Assembly (NCBI GenBank): GCA_021814005.1
Contig: JAKAJC010000001.1
Location: 69,379-133,378 of the forward strand
DNA: 64,000 bases
Origin: Microcaldota archaeon
Lineage (GTDB): Archaea; Micrarchaeota; Micrarchaeia; Anstonellales; Anstonellaceae
Direction: 5' to 3'
Both the position numbers and the translations under genes were made by a program. Positions 32,076 to 40,094 of the stretch are shown here, one piece after another. The notes under the pieces were generated by a model that was given only the letters and a program-made list of their open reading frames with translations, ran no database searches and was not told where the DNA came from. The first letter of the stretch is position 1. Every line of letters starts with the position of its first letter.

Positions 32076-33368
32076 TTAAGGCGTTAGTCTCGTTCTGTCG
32101 CGCGGGAACATTGCCGCCTCGCGGATGTTGTGCAAGTTGCAAATCTTCATCACAAGGCGCTCGATTCCAATCGACCAGCCCGCGTGCGGCGGCGCGCCCA
32201 CGCGGAAGGCGTTGATGTAGAATTCGAAGGCTGCCGGGTCAAGACCGCGCGATTGCAGCTGCTTAATCAGAAGTTCGGGAATGTGGATACGCTGCGCACC
32301 CGAGGACAGTTCAAGACCGCGGTACATCAGGTCATATGCCTTGCAGATTTTGGGGTCTTTTTCGTCAGGCATGGAATAGAAGGCGCGGATTGCGGTCGGC
32401 CATTTGGTGATGAAATAGGCCTCTTCGCCCAAGAGAGAGTAGAGCTTGGCCTCTTTTTCGCGGTCGAAATCATCGCCCCATTCCATCGGCACGCCGGCCG
32501 CATTGAGCTTTTCCACCAGTTCGGTGTAGGTGTGGCGGGGGATTTTTTTCGGCACAACAAGCGGGGCCTTGAGAAGCGCGAGCTCATCCTTGCAATGCTC
32601 CGACACGCTGTGCAAAATGTCCAAAAACGTTTTCTCAAGCGCATCCATGGCGTCATTGTCGTCGCAGAAGCCCATCTCTGCATCCATCTGGAGCACTTCA
32701 TTTAGATGGGAGAGAGTGTTGTGCTTTTCCGCGCGGAACACCGGCGTGGTCATGAACACCTTGTCCATGCCGCCCACCACTGCCAGCTGCTTGTACAGCT
32801 GCGGAGACTGGGCCAGCGTTGCCTCGCGCTCGAAATACTGGACTTTGAAAACGTCTGCGCCGCCCTCTGTTGCCGCGGCCACAAGGCAGGGAGGGTGGAT
32901 TTCGGTGAAATGCTGGCTGAGGAGCGATTCACGGAAAGCGCGCGCTGCCTGAGATTTTATGCTGAATATTGCGGACGCGTTCGGGCTGCGCAAATCAACA
33001 TAGCGGTTGTCGAGGCGCACGTCAAGCTCTGCCGGAACCTGCCCGGTGAGGTCGATGGGGATTTTGATTGAGGGGGTGGAGAGGACGTCGATGCGCGAGG
33101 GCGCGAGTTCGACTCCGCCGGTCGCGATTTTGGATGCAACAACCTTGCCTTCCACCACAAGAACGGTTTCGCGCGGATGCACCATTTTCTCGAAGAGCGC
33201 GTCGTCCACGCCGCCTTTTTTGGCAAACACCTGAATAATGCCGGTCTTGTCGCGCAGAAGAAGGAATCTTACCTTGCCCAAATCGCGCACCTCGTGCACC
33301 CAGCCCGCCAAAGTGACGGTCTGGCCTGCAAGGGATTTGGCGGCTGAAATATAGTGAGTGCGGAGCAT
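32076..33368 (-). CDS. aspS: Aspartyl-tRNA synthetase, archaeal type
   Basis: 430 aa, the short archaeal class. N-terminal OB fold (GQTVTLAGWVHEVRDLGKVRFLLLRD), class II motif 2 around FRAEKHNTLSHLNEVLQMD, and motif 3 GWSIGIERLVMKI, ending in AMFPRDRTRLTP, the signature end of archaeal AspRS. It may also make Asp-tRNA-Asn for later amidation; no AsnRS or GatCAB gene is in this window, so that is open. tRNA-Asp is at 14270 and tRNA-Asn at 37168. Confidence 0.96.
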   Translation of the reverse strand: MLRTHYISAAKSLAGQTVTLAGWVHEVRDLGKVRFLLLRDKTGIIQVFAKKGGVDDALFEKMVHPRETVLVVEGKVVASKIATGGVELAPSRIDVLSTPSIKIPIDLTGQVPAELDVRLDNRYVDLRSPNASAIFSIKSQAARAFRESLLSQHFTEIHPPCLVAAATEGGADVFKVQYFEREATLAQSPQLYKQLAVVGGMDKVFMTTPVFRAEKHNTLSHLNEVLQMDAEMGFCDDNDAMDALEKTFLDILHSVSEHCKDELALLKAPLVVPKKIPRHTYTELVEKLNAAGVPMEWGDDFDREKEAKLYSLLGEEAYFITKWPTAIRAFYSMPDEKDPKICKAYDLMYRGLELSSGAQRIHIPELLIKQLQSRGLDPAAFEFYINAFRVGAPPHAGWSIGIERLVMKICNLHNIREAAMFPRDRTRLTP

Positions 33369-33417
33369 AATATCACGATAAGGGAGTATTTGGCGCGATG
33401 GTTTATAGTGCTAATTA

Positions 33418-33915
33418 TCACTCGAACACGAAGACAACCGGCTTGCCCATCCACTTTGCAACCAGCGGCTCTAGTTTTCGAACGTCGATGCGCAGCAGCT
33501 TTTCATCCGATTTTGCCAGCCTGATTGAGAGGCGCGTGCTGCCGGCATGAAAAGATTCGTTTATTCCCAAGATTTTGGCAGGTGTGATGAGGTCTTCGAG
33601 AGATTTTCGGGCGTCGCCGCGCTCGGAAACAACGCGCACGCGCTTGCCCAGCGCGGCCGAGAGGGCCGACACCACCTTGCCGCCGCGGCCGATTAGAAGG
33701 CCGGCCTCGCCGGGGGTGAAAACCAGCACCGCGTCGCCCAAATCGATTGCGTGCGAGAATTGCGCCGCCGTGATGTTGTGCAATTCGTTGATTTTGTGCA
33801 AAATGCGCGACACTTCGATGTCCAAGTCGGACATTTCGCCCGAACCGCGCTTTGCGTCGCAGGATGGGCACAATGATTCGCTCCAGGCGCATTTTTGGCA
33901 CAGCGGCGTCTGCAT
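33418..33915 (-). CDS. Zinc-ribbon plus KH-domain protein (NusA-like KH)
   Basis: 165 aa. Starts with CQKCAWSESLCPSC, a four-Cys zinc knuckle, then after about 30 residues a KH domain with the nucleic-acid-gripping loop IGRGG (about residues 74-78; GEAGLLIGRGGKVVSALSAAL). Resembles archaeal NusA-related KH proteins, probably RNA binding in transcription or translation. Followed by alba on the same strand. Confidence 0.8.
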   Translation of the reverse strand: MQTPLCQKCAWSESLCPSCDAKRGSGEMSDLDIEVSRILHKINELHNITAAQFSHAIDLGDAVLVFTPGEAGLLIGRGGKVVSALSAALGKRVRVVSERGDARKSLEDLITPAKILGINESFHAGSTRLSIRLAKSDEKLLRIDVRKLEPLVAKWMGKPVVFVFE

Positions 33916-33974
33916 GGCACAAGAAGGAATGGAAAAATCAAAAAGGGAGGGGGTTGAAAGAAGGAAAAATTGCT

Positions 33975-34421
33975 TTATTTGAGCAGCACAATCTCAATGC
34001 ACGACACTTTGGATTTTGTGCCGTCCTCGTTTTCCACCTCCTGCGTTGAGATGGAAACTGGGCCGAGCTTTGTCTCGGTCAAGAATTTGTGGCGCACGAT
34101 TTCGGCGACATCGACCGCTTTTGAGATAATCTGGCCTCTTGCCTTGATTCTCACCTGCGGCGCGCCGCCCTGAAACTGTGTGACAACGGCAAGCACATAG
34201 CCCATGGTGGGCTTCTTGCCGATGAAAATTGTGTTTTCTTCGCGCAATGCGGGGCGGGTGCGGGGGGCATGATGCTCGGAATGGGGCGCGGCGGCGGAGG
34301 CTGAAGAGGGCGCTGAATGCGGCGGGGTTCCCTCGTGCTGGCGCGGGGCTGGCTGGCTCGCGGCCGGGGCGGGCTGCACGCCGCTGTCTGGAGAGTTGGC
34401 GGGGTTGTCGTCAGAAAACAT
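33975..34421 (-). CDS. alba: Alba-family DNA/RNA-binding chromatin protein
   Basis: About 148 aa. The C-terminal 90 residues are Alba: ENTIFIGKKPTMGYVLAVV (with the KK that contacts nucleic acid), IKARGQIISKAVDVAEIVRHKFL, and a final beta strand. The N-terminal 55 residues are low-complexity Pro/Ala/Ser/His, much longer than the few residues of typical Alba, and probably disordered. Start: ATG with GAGGTG 7-12 nt before it. Confidence 0.92.
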   Translation of the reverse strand: MFSDDNPANSPDSGVQPAPAASQPAPRQHEGTPPHSAPSSASAAAPHSEHHAPRTRPALREENTIFIGKKPTMGYVLAVVTQFQGGAPQVRIKARGQIISKAVDVAEIVRHKFLTETKLGPVSISTQEVENEDGTKSKVSCIEIVLLK

Positions 34422-34442
34422 TGTTGGCACCTCGGTGTTTTT

Positions 34443-35429
34443 TTAGCGTCCGGCCGCGTCCTCTTTTTGGCGGGAGCGCCGGTATTCCTCGATTACTTTC
34501 TCTATTTCGGATGGCTCGTTTATATCTTTTAAATCCTCGTCACGGGACGGGGAAGAAGATGATTTTGAAACTGACGCGGACGGCTTGGCTGATGCGGAGC
34601 GGGAGGAGGAAGGAGAGCGGGATGGATTTGTTTTTACCCACTCTTTCTGCTTGCGCTCATTCACGCGCTTGAGTGATGCGCGCAAGCGCATTATTTCTGC
34701 CGCCATTTTTCTTACGGTGCTGTCGCGGCGCTGGCGCTCTGCCACGCCGTTTTCCAAAAGCCTGATGCGGTGCGAGAGCCGCTCGCGCTCGGCCTCGAGA
34801 AGCGAGATGGCCTTGCGCAGCTCGACAAGAGTGCGCTCCAGAGTTTGGAGGCGCAAAGAAGATTGAGGCTGAGAAGATTGGGAAGGGTGGGAAGATTTTT
34901 GCTGGCCTGAGGCGTTTTCTGCGACCGGCTGCTCTTCAATTTGTATTTTCGGCCTTCTGATGCGCTCCAATGCAACGTCATGGCGGAAGCCCTGCAAAAG
35001 CAGATGGCGCAGAATTTCTATTTCTCCGCCGCTCAGGCCGGTTTTGGCAGGCAGGCGCAGAAGATTCTGGTAGTTGCGCCATGCCTGCACGGCCGCAGAC
35101 AAGGCGTCGCGCTCATGCACGTTTTCAACTGGAAATGAAAAATGGCTGAAAACCTCGCGCACCACTTTTTTCTTGTCATCCTCGCGCCACGGCTGGGCGG
35201 GCACAAAAAGCGCGGCATTGAAGGCCGAGGCGAGTTTGAGCACAAGTTCTGGCGCGGGGCGCACGTCGGTGGCGATAAGGGACGGCGTGCCCCATGTTTC
35301 AAGAGTTGCAAGGGCAGCCTCAAAGCCGCCCTGCTGGATGTGCGCAACCCGGAGCGGGCGGCCCTCCAAATCAAGGGCTGCCAAACCGATGGTGTGGCCC
35401 GGATCCACACCAATGATAAGATAGGTCAT
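34443..35429 (-). CDS. DUF460 family protein (RNase H-like fold, coiled-coil)
   Basis: 328 aa. The N-terminus LIIGVDPGHTIGLAALDL is the RNase H/RuvC-like first strand with Asp, and IATDVRPAP and NVHERDALSAAVQAW follow with further acidic residues, the layout of archaeal DUF460 proteins. The second half is a long coiled coil (about residues 190-265) and a basic Ser/Lys-rich segment. Biochemical function is unknown; the fold suggests nucleic acid processing. It overlaps no neighbour and follows the GlmU-like gene by 18 nt. Confidence 0.82.
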   Translation of the reverse strand: MTYLIIGVDPGHTIGLAALDLEGRPLRVAHIQQGGFEAALATLETWGTPSLIATDVRPAPELVLKLASAFNAALFVPAQPWREDDKKKVVREVFSHFSFPVENVHERDALSAAVQAWRNYQNLLRLPAKTGLSGGEIEILRHLLLQGFRHDVALERIRRPKIQIEEQPVAENASGQQKSSHPSQSSQPQSSLRLQTLERTLVELRKAISLLEAERERLSHRIRLLENGVAERQRRDSTVRKMAAEIMRLRASLKRVNERKQKEWVKTNPSRSPSSSRSASAKPSASVSKSSSSPSRDEDLKDINEPSEIEKVIEEYRRSRQKEDAAGR

Positions 35430-35447
35430 CGGGCTGTTATCTGCGGC

Positions 35448-36704
35448 TTAATTCTTAATTTTGCTTGATTTGAGTTTCTGCTCCAATTCAACAAGAGTGC
35501 GGCGCTCCACGTTCTCTTTCACCATGACGTTTGCGCCAATCCAGCAGTGGTCGCCAATCATCTTGCCCGGCATGACCGATGAGAGCACGCCCATCTTCAC
35601 CTCATCTCCGATGATTGCACCGAGCTTCTTGCGCTTTGTGTCGATGATGATGTCCTCGACTTTTGCTTTCACGCTGCCTGCGTCAAAGCGGTAGTTCGCG
35701 ATTTGGGTTGCAGAGCCGAAGTTGCAGCCCGCCCCCACTATGGAATCGCCGATGTAGGAAAGATGCTTGGCATTGACATGGTCGAAAATGATGGAATTTT
35801 TCACAGTGGTGGAATCGCCGATTGAGCAGTTCGCGCCGATTGACGACGTGCCGCGGATGTAGGCGTGCGGGCCGATGATTGTGTTGGCGCCGACATAGAG
35901 CGGGCCCTCCACATATGAATCAAGGATTTTTGCGCCTGATTCCAAAATGACTTTTCCCTTTATTGTGGAATTCTCGATTTGACTCTTGTCTTTTTTCTCA
36001 GGCATTTTTTCCAGCAAAAACCTGTTTGCGTCAAAGAGCTGCCACGGCAGGCCCATGTCAAGCCAGTATTCCGAGGTTATGACGGCTTTTACCTTCTCGC
36101 TCTTGAGTATGTCGGTCATTTCAAATTCGCCGCGCGTGGATTTTTTCACAGCTGCAAGAGCCTTGAAAATTTCCGGCTCCATCACATAGAGCGAGCAGTT
36201 GGCCAGAGCGCGCGCTGGCGCGTTTTTGGGCTTTTCCTCAAAGCCGGCCAGATAACCGTTCTGCACTTTTGCAATTCCGTACTGCTCTGATTTGTCGACT
36301 TCGGTCAGGAGAGCGGTTATTCTGCCCTCGTGCCCGCGCGCCAATTCTTCCAGAGCGGCCGGCGTGGTAATCACGTCGCCTGCGGCTGCGAAAAAGGTGG
36401 AATTGATTTTGCCGGCCGCTTGTGCGAACGCGGCCGCGGTGCCGTATTTCGAGCCCTGCGTTACGAACTCGAGGTCAAGGCCGAGTTCGGATTTGTGGGC
36501 CTCGAAATATTCGCGCACAACTTCCTCCATGTATTTGACCACGACAACCGCTTTTCTCACGCCAACCGATTTCAGGTTGGCCAGCACGTGGTGCAGAATA
36601 GGCTTGCCCGCGAGAGGAATCATGCATTTGGGGCGGGTGTAGGTGAGCGGGCGGAGGCGCTTGCCCTCGCCTGCCGCGAGCACGACTGCTTGTGTGATGG
36701 CCAT
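35448..36704 (-). CDS. Bifunctional sugar-phosphate nucleotidylyltransferase / acetyltransferase (GlmU-like)
   Basis: 418 aa. N-terminal GT-A nucleotidyltransferase with QAVVLAAGEGKRLRPLT...PKCMIPLAGKP, and C-terminal left-handed beta-helix hexapeptide repeats (IENSTIKGKVILESGAKIL, GANTIIGPHAYIRG, GANVMVKENV). This two-domain layout makes nucleotide-activated sugars such as UDP-GlcNAc in archaea (glucosamine-1-phosphate acetyltransfer plus uridylylation). Close paralogues use glucose-1-P or other sugars, so substrate is not certain. Could supply the glycosyltransferase at 14391. Confidence 0.88.
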   Translation of the reverse strand: MAITQAVVLAAGEGKRLRPLTYTRPKCMIPLAGKPILHHVLANLKSVGVRKAVVVVKYMEEVVREYFEAHKSELGLDLEFVTQGSKYGTAAAFAQAAGKINSTFFAAAGDVITTPAALEELARGHEGRITALLTEVDKSEQYGIAKVQNGYLAGFEEKPKNAPARALANCSLYVMEPEIFKALAAVKKSTRGEFEMTDILKSEKVKAVITSEYWLDMGLPWQLFDANRFLLEKMPEKKDKSQIENSTIKGKVILESGAKILDSYVEGPLYVGANTIIGPHAYIRGTSSIGANCSIGDSTTVKNSIIFDHVNAKHLSYIGDSIVGAGCNFGSATQIANYRFDAGSVKAKVEDIIIDTKRKKLGAIIGDEVKMGVLSSVMPGKMIGDHCWIGANVMVKENVERRTLVELEQKLKSSKIKN

Positions 36705-36734
36705 AGTATCGTCTGTATATGGGTTTTTAGGCTT

Positions 36735-37016
36735 TTAATGCCGCCGCCGGCCGCCGCTTTTGCCGCCGGCCTTCGGGCGCGAGAGTATGACTACGGCGTT
36801 AAACATTGCCATGATGGCAGCAAGGCCGTTGAGCCAGGTGAAGATTGCGTCGTTGATGAGATAGGCGTGGTACGCCAGAAACAGCGAGCCGAAGAGGTAG
36901 AGGCAGACGAACTTGAGGTTGAGATTTTTCCCCTTCTCGCGCCAGTTTTGGAGCGTTTCGGGAATCCACGCGATGATGAGCAGAGCCAGACCGGCAATGC
37001 CGATGTATTCGAGCAA
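36735..37016 (-). CDS. SemiSWEET/PQ-loop small sugar transporter-like protein
   Basis: About 93 aa with three membrane helices, the size of prokaryotic SemiSWEETs, which work as dimers. Helix 1 has IIAWIPETLQNW, where PET sits at the PQ-motif position; helices 2 and 3 follow (FVCLYLFGSLFLAYHAYLI, WLNGLAAIMAMFNAVVIL). The TTG at 37016 is the best start: GAGGTG precedes it by 5-11 nt, and a TATA-like TTTAAAAAC lies about 35-43 nt upstream. The frame is open to an ATG 26 codons up that would lie before the promoter. Confidence 0.75.
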   Translation of the reverse strand: MLEYIGIAGLALLIIAWIPETLQNWREKGKNLNLKFVCLYLFGSLFLAYHAYLINDAIFTWLNGLAAIMAMFNAVVILSRPKAGGKSGGRRRH

Positions 37017-37097
37017 GACAACACCTCGAGAGGTGCACGCACGGATAGTTTTTAAATTCTCAGCCGACAAGAAAACAAAGATACAAAGCTTCAATCA

Positions 37098-37167
37098 ATG
37101 CCTCGGTGAGCCCTTTTCTTTGCTGCGGCAAAGAAAAGCCCTCGGGGAAAAGAAAGAGACAACAAAT
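37098..37167 (+). repeat. Duplicated 5' fragment of tRNA-Asn with a hairpin
   Basis: AATGCCTCGGT (37098-37108) repeats the sequence at the 5' end of tRNA-Asn (37166-37176). Between them is CTTTTCTTTGC (37113-37123), loop TGCG, GCAAAGAAAAG (37128-37138), a perfect 11-bp hairpin framed by GAG/CTC. The arrangement matches the one upstream of tRNA-Val. Confidence 0.65.
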
Positions 37168-37240
37168 GCCTCGGTAGCTCAGTCGGTAGAGCGATGGACT
37201 GTTAATCCATAGGTCAGCGGTTCGAGCCCGCTCCGAGGCG
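37168..37240 (+). tRNA. tRNA-Asn (GTT)
   Basis: A 73-nt cloverleaf. Acceptor GCCTCGG/CCGAGGC with G73, anticodon loop CTGTTAA with anticodon GTT, D arm with GTCGGTAGAGC, T arm AGCGG-TTCGAGC-CCGCT. Its 3' part is duplicated just downstream. Confidence 0.96.
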
Positions 37241-37253
37241 ATAAACTTTTTTT

Positions 37254-37350
37254 GTCAGCGGTTCGACCCTCAAGCGAAGCTTGGGGGCATTCGGCACGAG
37301 GGCCGCAGCCCGAGCGCCGATGGCCCGCTCCGAGGCGATAAACTTTTTTT
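37254..37350 (+). repeat. Interrupted duplicate of the tRNA-Asn 3' end
   Basis: The 41-nt segment from the tRNA T arm to the T-run after it (37213-37253) is repeated: GTCAGCGGTTCGA at 37254-37266 and GCCCGCTCCGAGGCG plus the following ATAAACTTTTTTT at 37323-37350. A 56-nt GC-rich insert (37267-37322) splits the copy at the T loop and folds into two hairpins (CCCTCAAGC/GCTTGGGGG and GGGC/GCCC within CGGC/GCCG). Confidence 0.8.
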
Positions 37351-37372
37351 GACGAAGGGGTTCGGATTTTAA

Positions 37373-37388
37373 ATGAACCCCCCTTCAT
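37373..37388. promoter_or_regulatory. Promoter/operator of the second ArsR gene
   Basis: GGATTTTAAAT (37364-37374) is a TATA box about 25-30 nt before the ATG at 37396. ATGAA (37373-37377), CCCCCC, TTCAT (37384-37388) is a short inverted repeat just after it, a weak operator candidate. Confidence 0.4.
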
Positions 37389-37395
37389 ATACGAT

Positions 37396-37725
37396 ATGCG
37401 CGAATTACATTATGCCTGGTTTTTCGAAACCCTTGCAAACCCCCTGAGGATGCAAATCCTTCTTTATCTTCTTGAAAAACCACGCTCTGTGAACGAAATC
37501 GTTGCAAAAACAGGGGAGGAGCAGAGCAACGTTTCCCATGCGCTCTCGATTCTGCGCCTGTGCAACCTCGTGCTGCTCAAAGTCGAGGGCAGGCGGCATC
37601 TGTACCAGACAAACGAGACTCTTTTCAGGCCGCTCGTAAAGCTTGTGGACGAGCACGTGTGCTCCAACTGCGAAGGCATGTGCGCGCAGGAAAAGCGCAA
37701 GAAAAAGCTCAAGCACAAACAGTAG
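37396..37725 (+). CDS. ArsR-family winged-helix regulator with C-terminal Cys cluster
   Basis: 109 aa. Helices LANPLRMQILLYLLEKPRSVNEI, recognition helix EEQSNVSHALSILRLCNLV and wing KVEGRRHLYQTN form an ArsR fold. Unlike the cbi regulator it lacks the D-X-H alpha-5 site; instead it ends in HVCSNCEGMCAQ, three cysteines and a histidine that could bind metal or sense redox, then a Lys-rich tail. Leaderless start 22-30 nt after its TATA box. No target operon is adjacent on the same strand; the next gene is convergent. Confidence 0.85.
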   Translation: MRELHYAWFFETLANPLRMQILLYLLEKPRSVNEIVAKTGEEQSNVSHALSILRLCNLVLLKVEGRRHLYQTNETLFRPLVKLVDEHVCSNCEGMCAQEKRKKKLKHKQ

Positions 37726-37764
37726 GGCGAATATGAAAACGCGGGAAAAATTATTTTTACTTCT

Positions 37765-38145
37765 TTATTTTGAGCGGGATTTGACGCGGGCCATCAGCAT
37801 CGCCAGATGAGCCTGGCGCGTGATGCGGGCAGTTCTCTCCTCTATTTCGGAAATGTCATCCCACATCATCTCCAGCGCGGCGCGCACCGCAAACGACACC
37901 GCCTGCTGTGGGGATGAGGGTATGGATTCGTTGAGGCGCAGGTCAAGGGACTGAACATGCGCCGTCTGGCGCGTGGAGGCCACCATTGTCATTTCAGACA
38001 TCGGCTCGGCCTTGAGCGGCTCCTCGGCCAGCGGCTGCGGGGCGCGCAGGCGCGCGAGGCGCGCTGCCTCCTTTTTCTCCTCTTCTTGGGAGAAAGATGA
38101 AACTGCGCGGGACGATGGCGTTGACGCTTCGATGGCCGAACTCAT
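37765..38145 (-). CDS. Hypothetical small protein
   Basis: 126 aa, soluble. N-terminal half is charged and low-complexity (QEEEKKEAARLARLRAP), C-terminal half a probable helix pair (SFAVRAALEMMWDDISEIEERTARI, ITRQAHLAMLMARVKSRSK). No known family. Its promoter may be the GTTTAAAAAA region near 38231-38240 on the other side, read leftward. Coding potential rests mainly on GC-rich codon use and on the frame being intact. Confidence 0.55.
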   Translation of the reverse strand: MSSAIEASTPSSRAVSSFSQEEEKKEAARLARLRAPQPLAEEPLKAEPMSEMTMVASTRQTAHVQSLDLRLNESIPSSPQQAVSFAVRAALEMMWDDISEIEERTARITRQAHLAMLMARVKSRSK

Positions 38146-38312
38146 GACCTACCCTCCGTACTTTTTTCCAAGGGTGTCGTCCCCGCCAAGGAACGAACCC
38201 CGCTGGTCGCTGGTTTTGCCCACGAGGAGAAGGTTTAAAAAAGGCCCTCTGGCTCCGGCGTGGAAAAATGAAAAATGAGGGAAAATAAAAAACAAAAAAC
38301 TAAAGCATTTTT

Positions 38313-39488
38313 TTAGGACAGCTTTGCCTGGCACAACGCCTTGTAGCCGTCTTCGGTGATATTGTCACAGATTGTGATGTCGTGATGCTGCACCGCGAGG
38401 GCCGTGAAGCACCGTGACTGCCACACCTCGGTCTCGATTATTGCCGCGCAGGTGGCTGTGCCGCTCAGCGGCACGGTGCCGGTCAGCACGTTGTTGTAGC
38501 AGCTGATGCGGTCATTGTGAGACAGGGGGTTGCAGGCGGCCGGGTCGCCGTTGGCCTTGGCAGTGTAGACAATGCACTTGTTGCGGTTGAGCGAGTTGAT
38601 TACCTTGTCGCAAATCGACACGTTGTCGAGCGCGGTAGAGTAGTTTATGTAGCACTGGTCGCGCGCGGTCTCGGGCGATGTCTGCTGGCAGATTGCCGGG
38701 TCTTTTGAACTGATGGCAAAGTGCGTGTAGCAGTCGTTGCGGTACGGGCTGCCGAGCTGTCCGTTCGAGCACCAGCCCTGCGAGTTGAGGGCGATGGCGG
38801 CCAGCTCGTAGCACAAGTCGGCGCGTGAGGAGAGGTTGTCAGCAGTGCATGCTGCCGGGTCGCGCCGCACGATGGCGTGACAGGCCAGCAGCTGGGCCCT
38901 ATCGCCGCTGATGAGGTCGCAGGCGTTCTCGTCGGAGTGGTTGATGGCAAAGTCCATGAGGCATCCGTCCGAGCCGCAGTAGGCGAAATCATTGTGCTGC
39001 GCGGCCAGGCATCGCCCCTTTGCGTCGTTGCCAACTTCGAGGTCGCACGGCTGCGCGATGTCGATGAGGCACTGTTTCGAGCTTGCATTGTCTGTAAGCT
39101 TCGAGCAGTAGGCGCTGGAGTTGATTTGGCGGGCCACAGCCCCGTAGCAGGCCTGCTGTTTGGAGGCATTGAGCATCTTGTCGCACAGGCTGATGTTGGA
39201 TGGCACGAACAGCATGAGGCAGTCGTCGCGCGCGTCAATCGAGAATATGTGGCTGCACAGCGAGATGTTTTTCTGCGCCGAGGCGAGCGCCTTGAAGCAC
39301 GCGTCGTTGGCCTCGAGGCTGGAAGTGCCGGCGCATGGCGCAGGCGGCGGAGCGGCAACTGAGGTGTTGTTTGCTGGCGCCGGCGGCGTGATAATAGGGC
39401 CGGACGGCTCTGCCGGGCCGGACTGGCCGAGGCAGCCGAAGATGAATAGACTCGCTACGAGCAGGCTGAAGAGCAACCAAGACCGCAT
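38313..39488 (-). CDS. Large Cys-rich repeat lipoprotein
   Basis: 391 aa. Signal with lipobox-like LFIFGC (Cys about residue 19), a Pro/Ala/Thr linker, then about eight to nine repeats of roughly 35-40 residues of the form C....S.....R..CY...A......, for example NISLCDKMLNASKQQACYGAVA and VSICDKVINSLNRNKCIVYTA. Paired cysteines suggest one disulfide per helical hairpin. About a dozen NXS/T sites make it a probable N-glycoprotein. The start MRSWLLF was chosen as the beginning of the signal peptide. Function unknown; likely cell surface. Confidence 0.78.
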   Translation of the reverse strand: MRSWLLFSLLVASLFIFGCLGQSGPAEPSGPIITPPAPANNTSVAAPPPAPCAGTSSLEANDACFKALASAQKNISLCSHIFSIDARDDCLMLFVPSNISLCDKMLNASKQQACYGAVARQINSSAYCSKLTDNASSKQCLIDIAQPCDLEVGNDAKGRCLAAQHNDFAYCGSDGCLMDFAINHSDENACDLISGDRAQLLACHAIVRRDPAACTADNLSSRADLCYELAAIALNSQGWCSNGQLGSPYRNDCYTHFAISSKDPAICQQTSPETARDQCYINYSTALDNVSICDKVINSLNRNKCIVYTAKANGDPAACNPLSHNDRISCYNNVLTGTVPLSGTATCAAIIETEVWQSRCFTALAVQHHDITICDNITEDGYKALCQAKLS

Positions 39489-39549
39489 GATATCGCCGTT
39501 GAGGGCAGGCGGCGGGAGTTTATAAGTGTTGCCTCGGCTCACCAAAAGC

Positions 39550-40044
39550 ATGGCTGTCAAACTTCTGACAATGGGAGGGACGATTGACGGGCTCGAATAT
39601 GCGTCGGAGAATGATGAGCCGAAAAACAGGAAGTCGCTGATTCCGGGCCTGCTGAAAACAGCAGGGATAACATCGGATTACAGCATCGAGGAGGTCTGCT
39701 TCAAAGACAGCAGGTTTATCGACGGCGATGATCTGGAATTACTGCTGGACAAGTGCAAAAAATGCCACGAGCAGAAAATTGTGATTACACACGGCACGAT
39801 GACCATGACTGAGACGGCTAAATTTTTGGGTGAACGAAAACTCCCCAAAACGATTGTGCTGACCGGCTCGATGATTCTGGGGGATAAAAAAAATTCTGAT
39901 GCGCCAGTCAATTTGAGTGCCGCATTCAAGGCGGTTCAAATGCTCCCCCCGAACGTCTACATCGCCATGAACGGAAAAATATTCTTATGGAACAACGTTC
40001 GGAAAAACACGCGGGCCGGACGATTTGAAACGCTTAAAGAATAA
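39550..40044 (+). CDS. Short asparaginase-like domain protein
   Basis: 164 aa. MAVKLLTMGGTIDGLEY carries the GGTID motif with the nucleophile Thr, and IVITHGTMTMTETAKFL the second catalytic block (HGTMTM; type I asparaginases have HGTDTM). LTGSM also fits. The family is normally about 330 aa with a second domain for substrate binding; here only the N-terminal half exists, and the Asp of HGTD is Met. It could work as a homodimer or be a binding protein. The ATG is chosen over one eight codons earlier, which lies in the promoter between divergent genes. Confidence 0.78.
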   Translation: MAVKLLTMGGTIDGLEYASENDEPKNRKSLIPGLLKTAGITSDYSIEEVCFKDSRFIDGDDLELLLDKCKKCHEQKIVITHGTMTMTETAKFLGERKLPKTIVLTGSMILGDKKNSDAPVNLSAAFKAVQMLPPNVYIAMNGKIFLWNNVRKNTRAGRFETLKE

Positions 40045-40064
40045 CTTCTTTTTCTTTTCCCAGG

Positions 40065-40090
40065 TTTTCTTTTCCTGCAGGAAAAGAAAA
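40065..40090. repeat. Perfect 26-nt palindrome next to tRNA-Leu
   Basis: TTTTCTTTTCC (40065-40075), TGCA, GGAAAAGAAAA (40080-40090). Pyrimidine arm, purine arm, 4 nt from the 3' end of tRNA-Leu on its strand. Same architecture as the hairpin beside tRNA-Ala (5028) and the one upstream of tRNA-Asn. Confidence 0.65.
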
Positions 40091-40094
40091 GCTG

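Noticed and set aside
37254-37350. Second tRNA-Asn gene
   Set aside because: Only the T arm and acceptor end are present and they are split by 56 nt; no anticodon arm or D arm.
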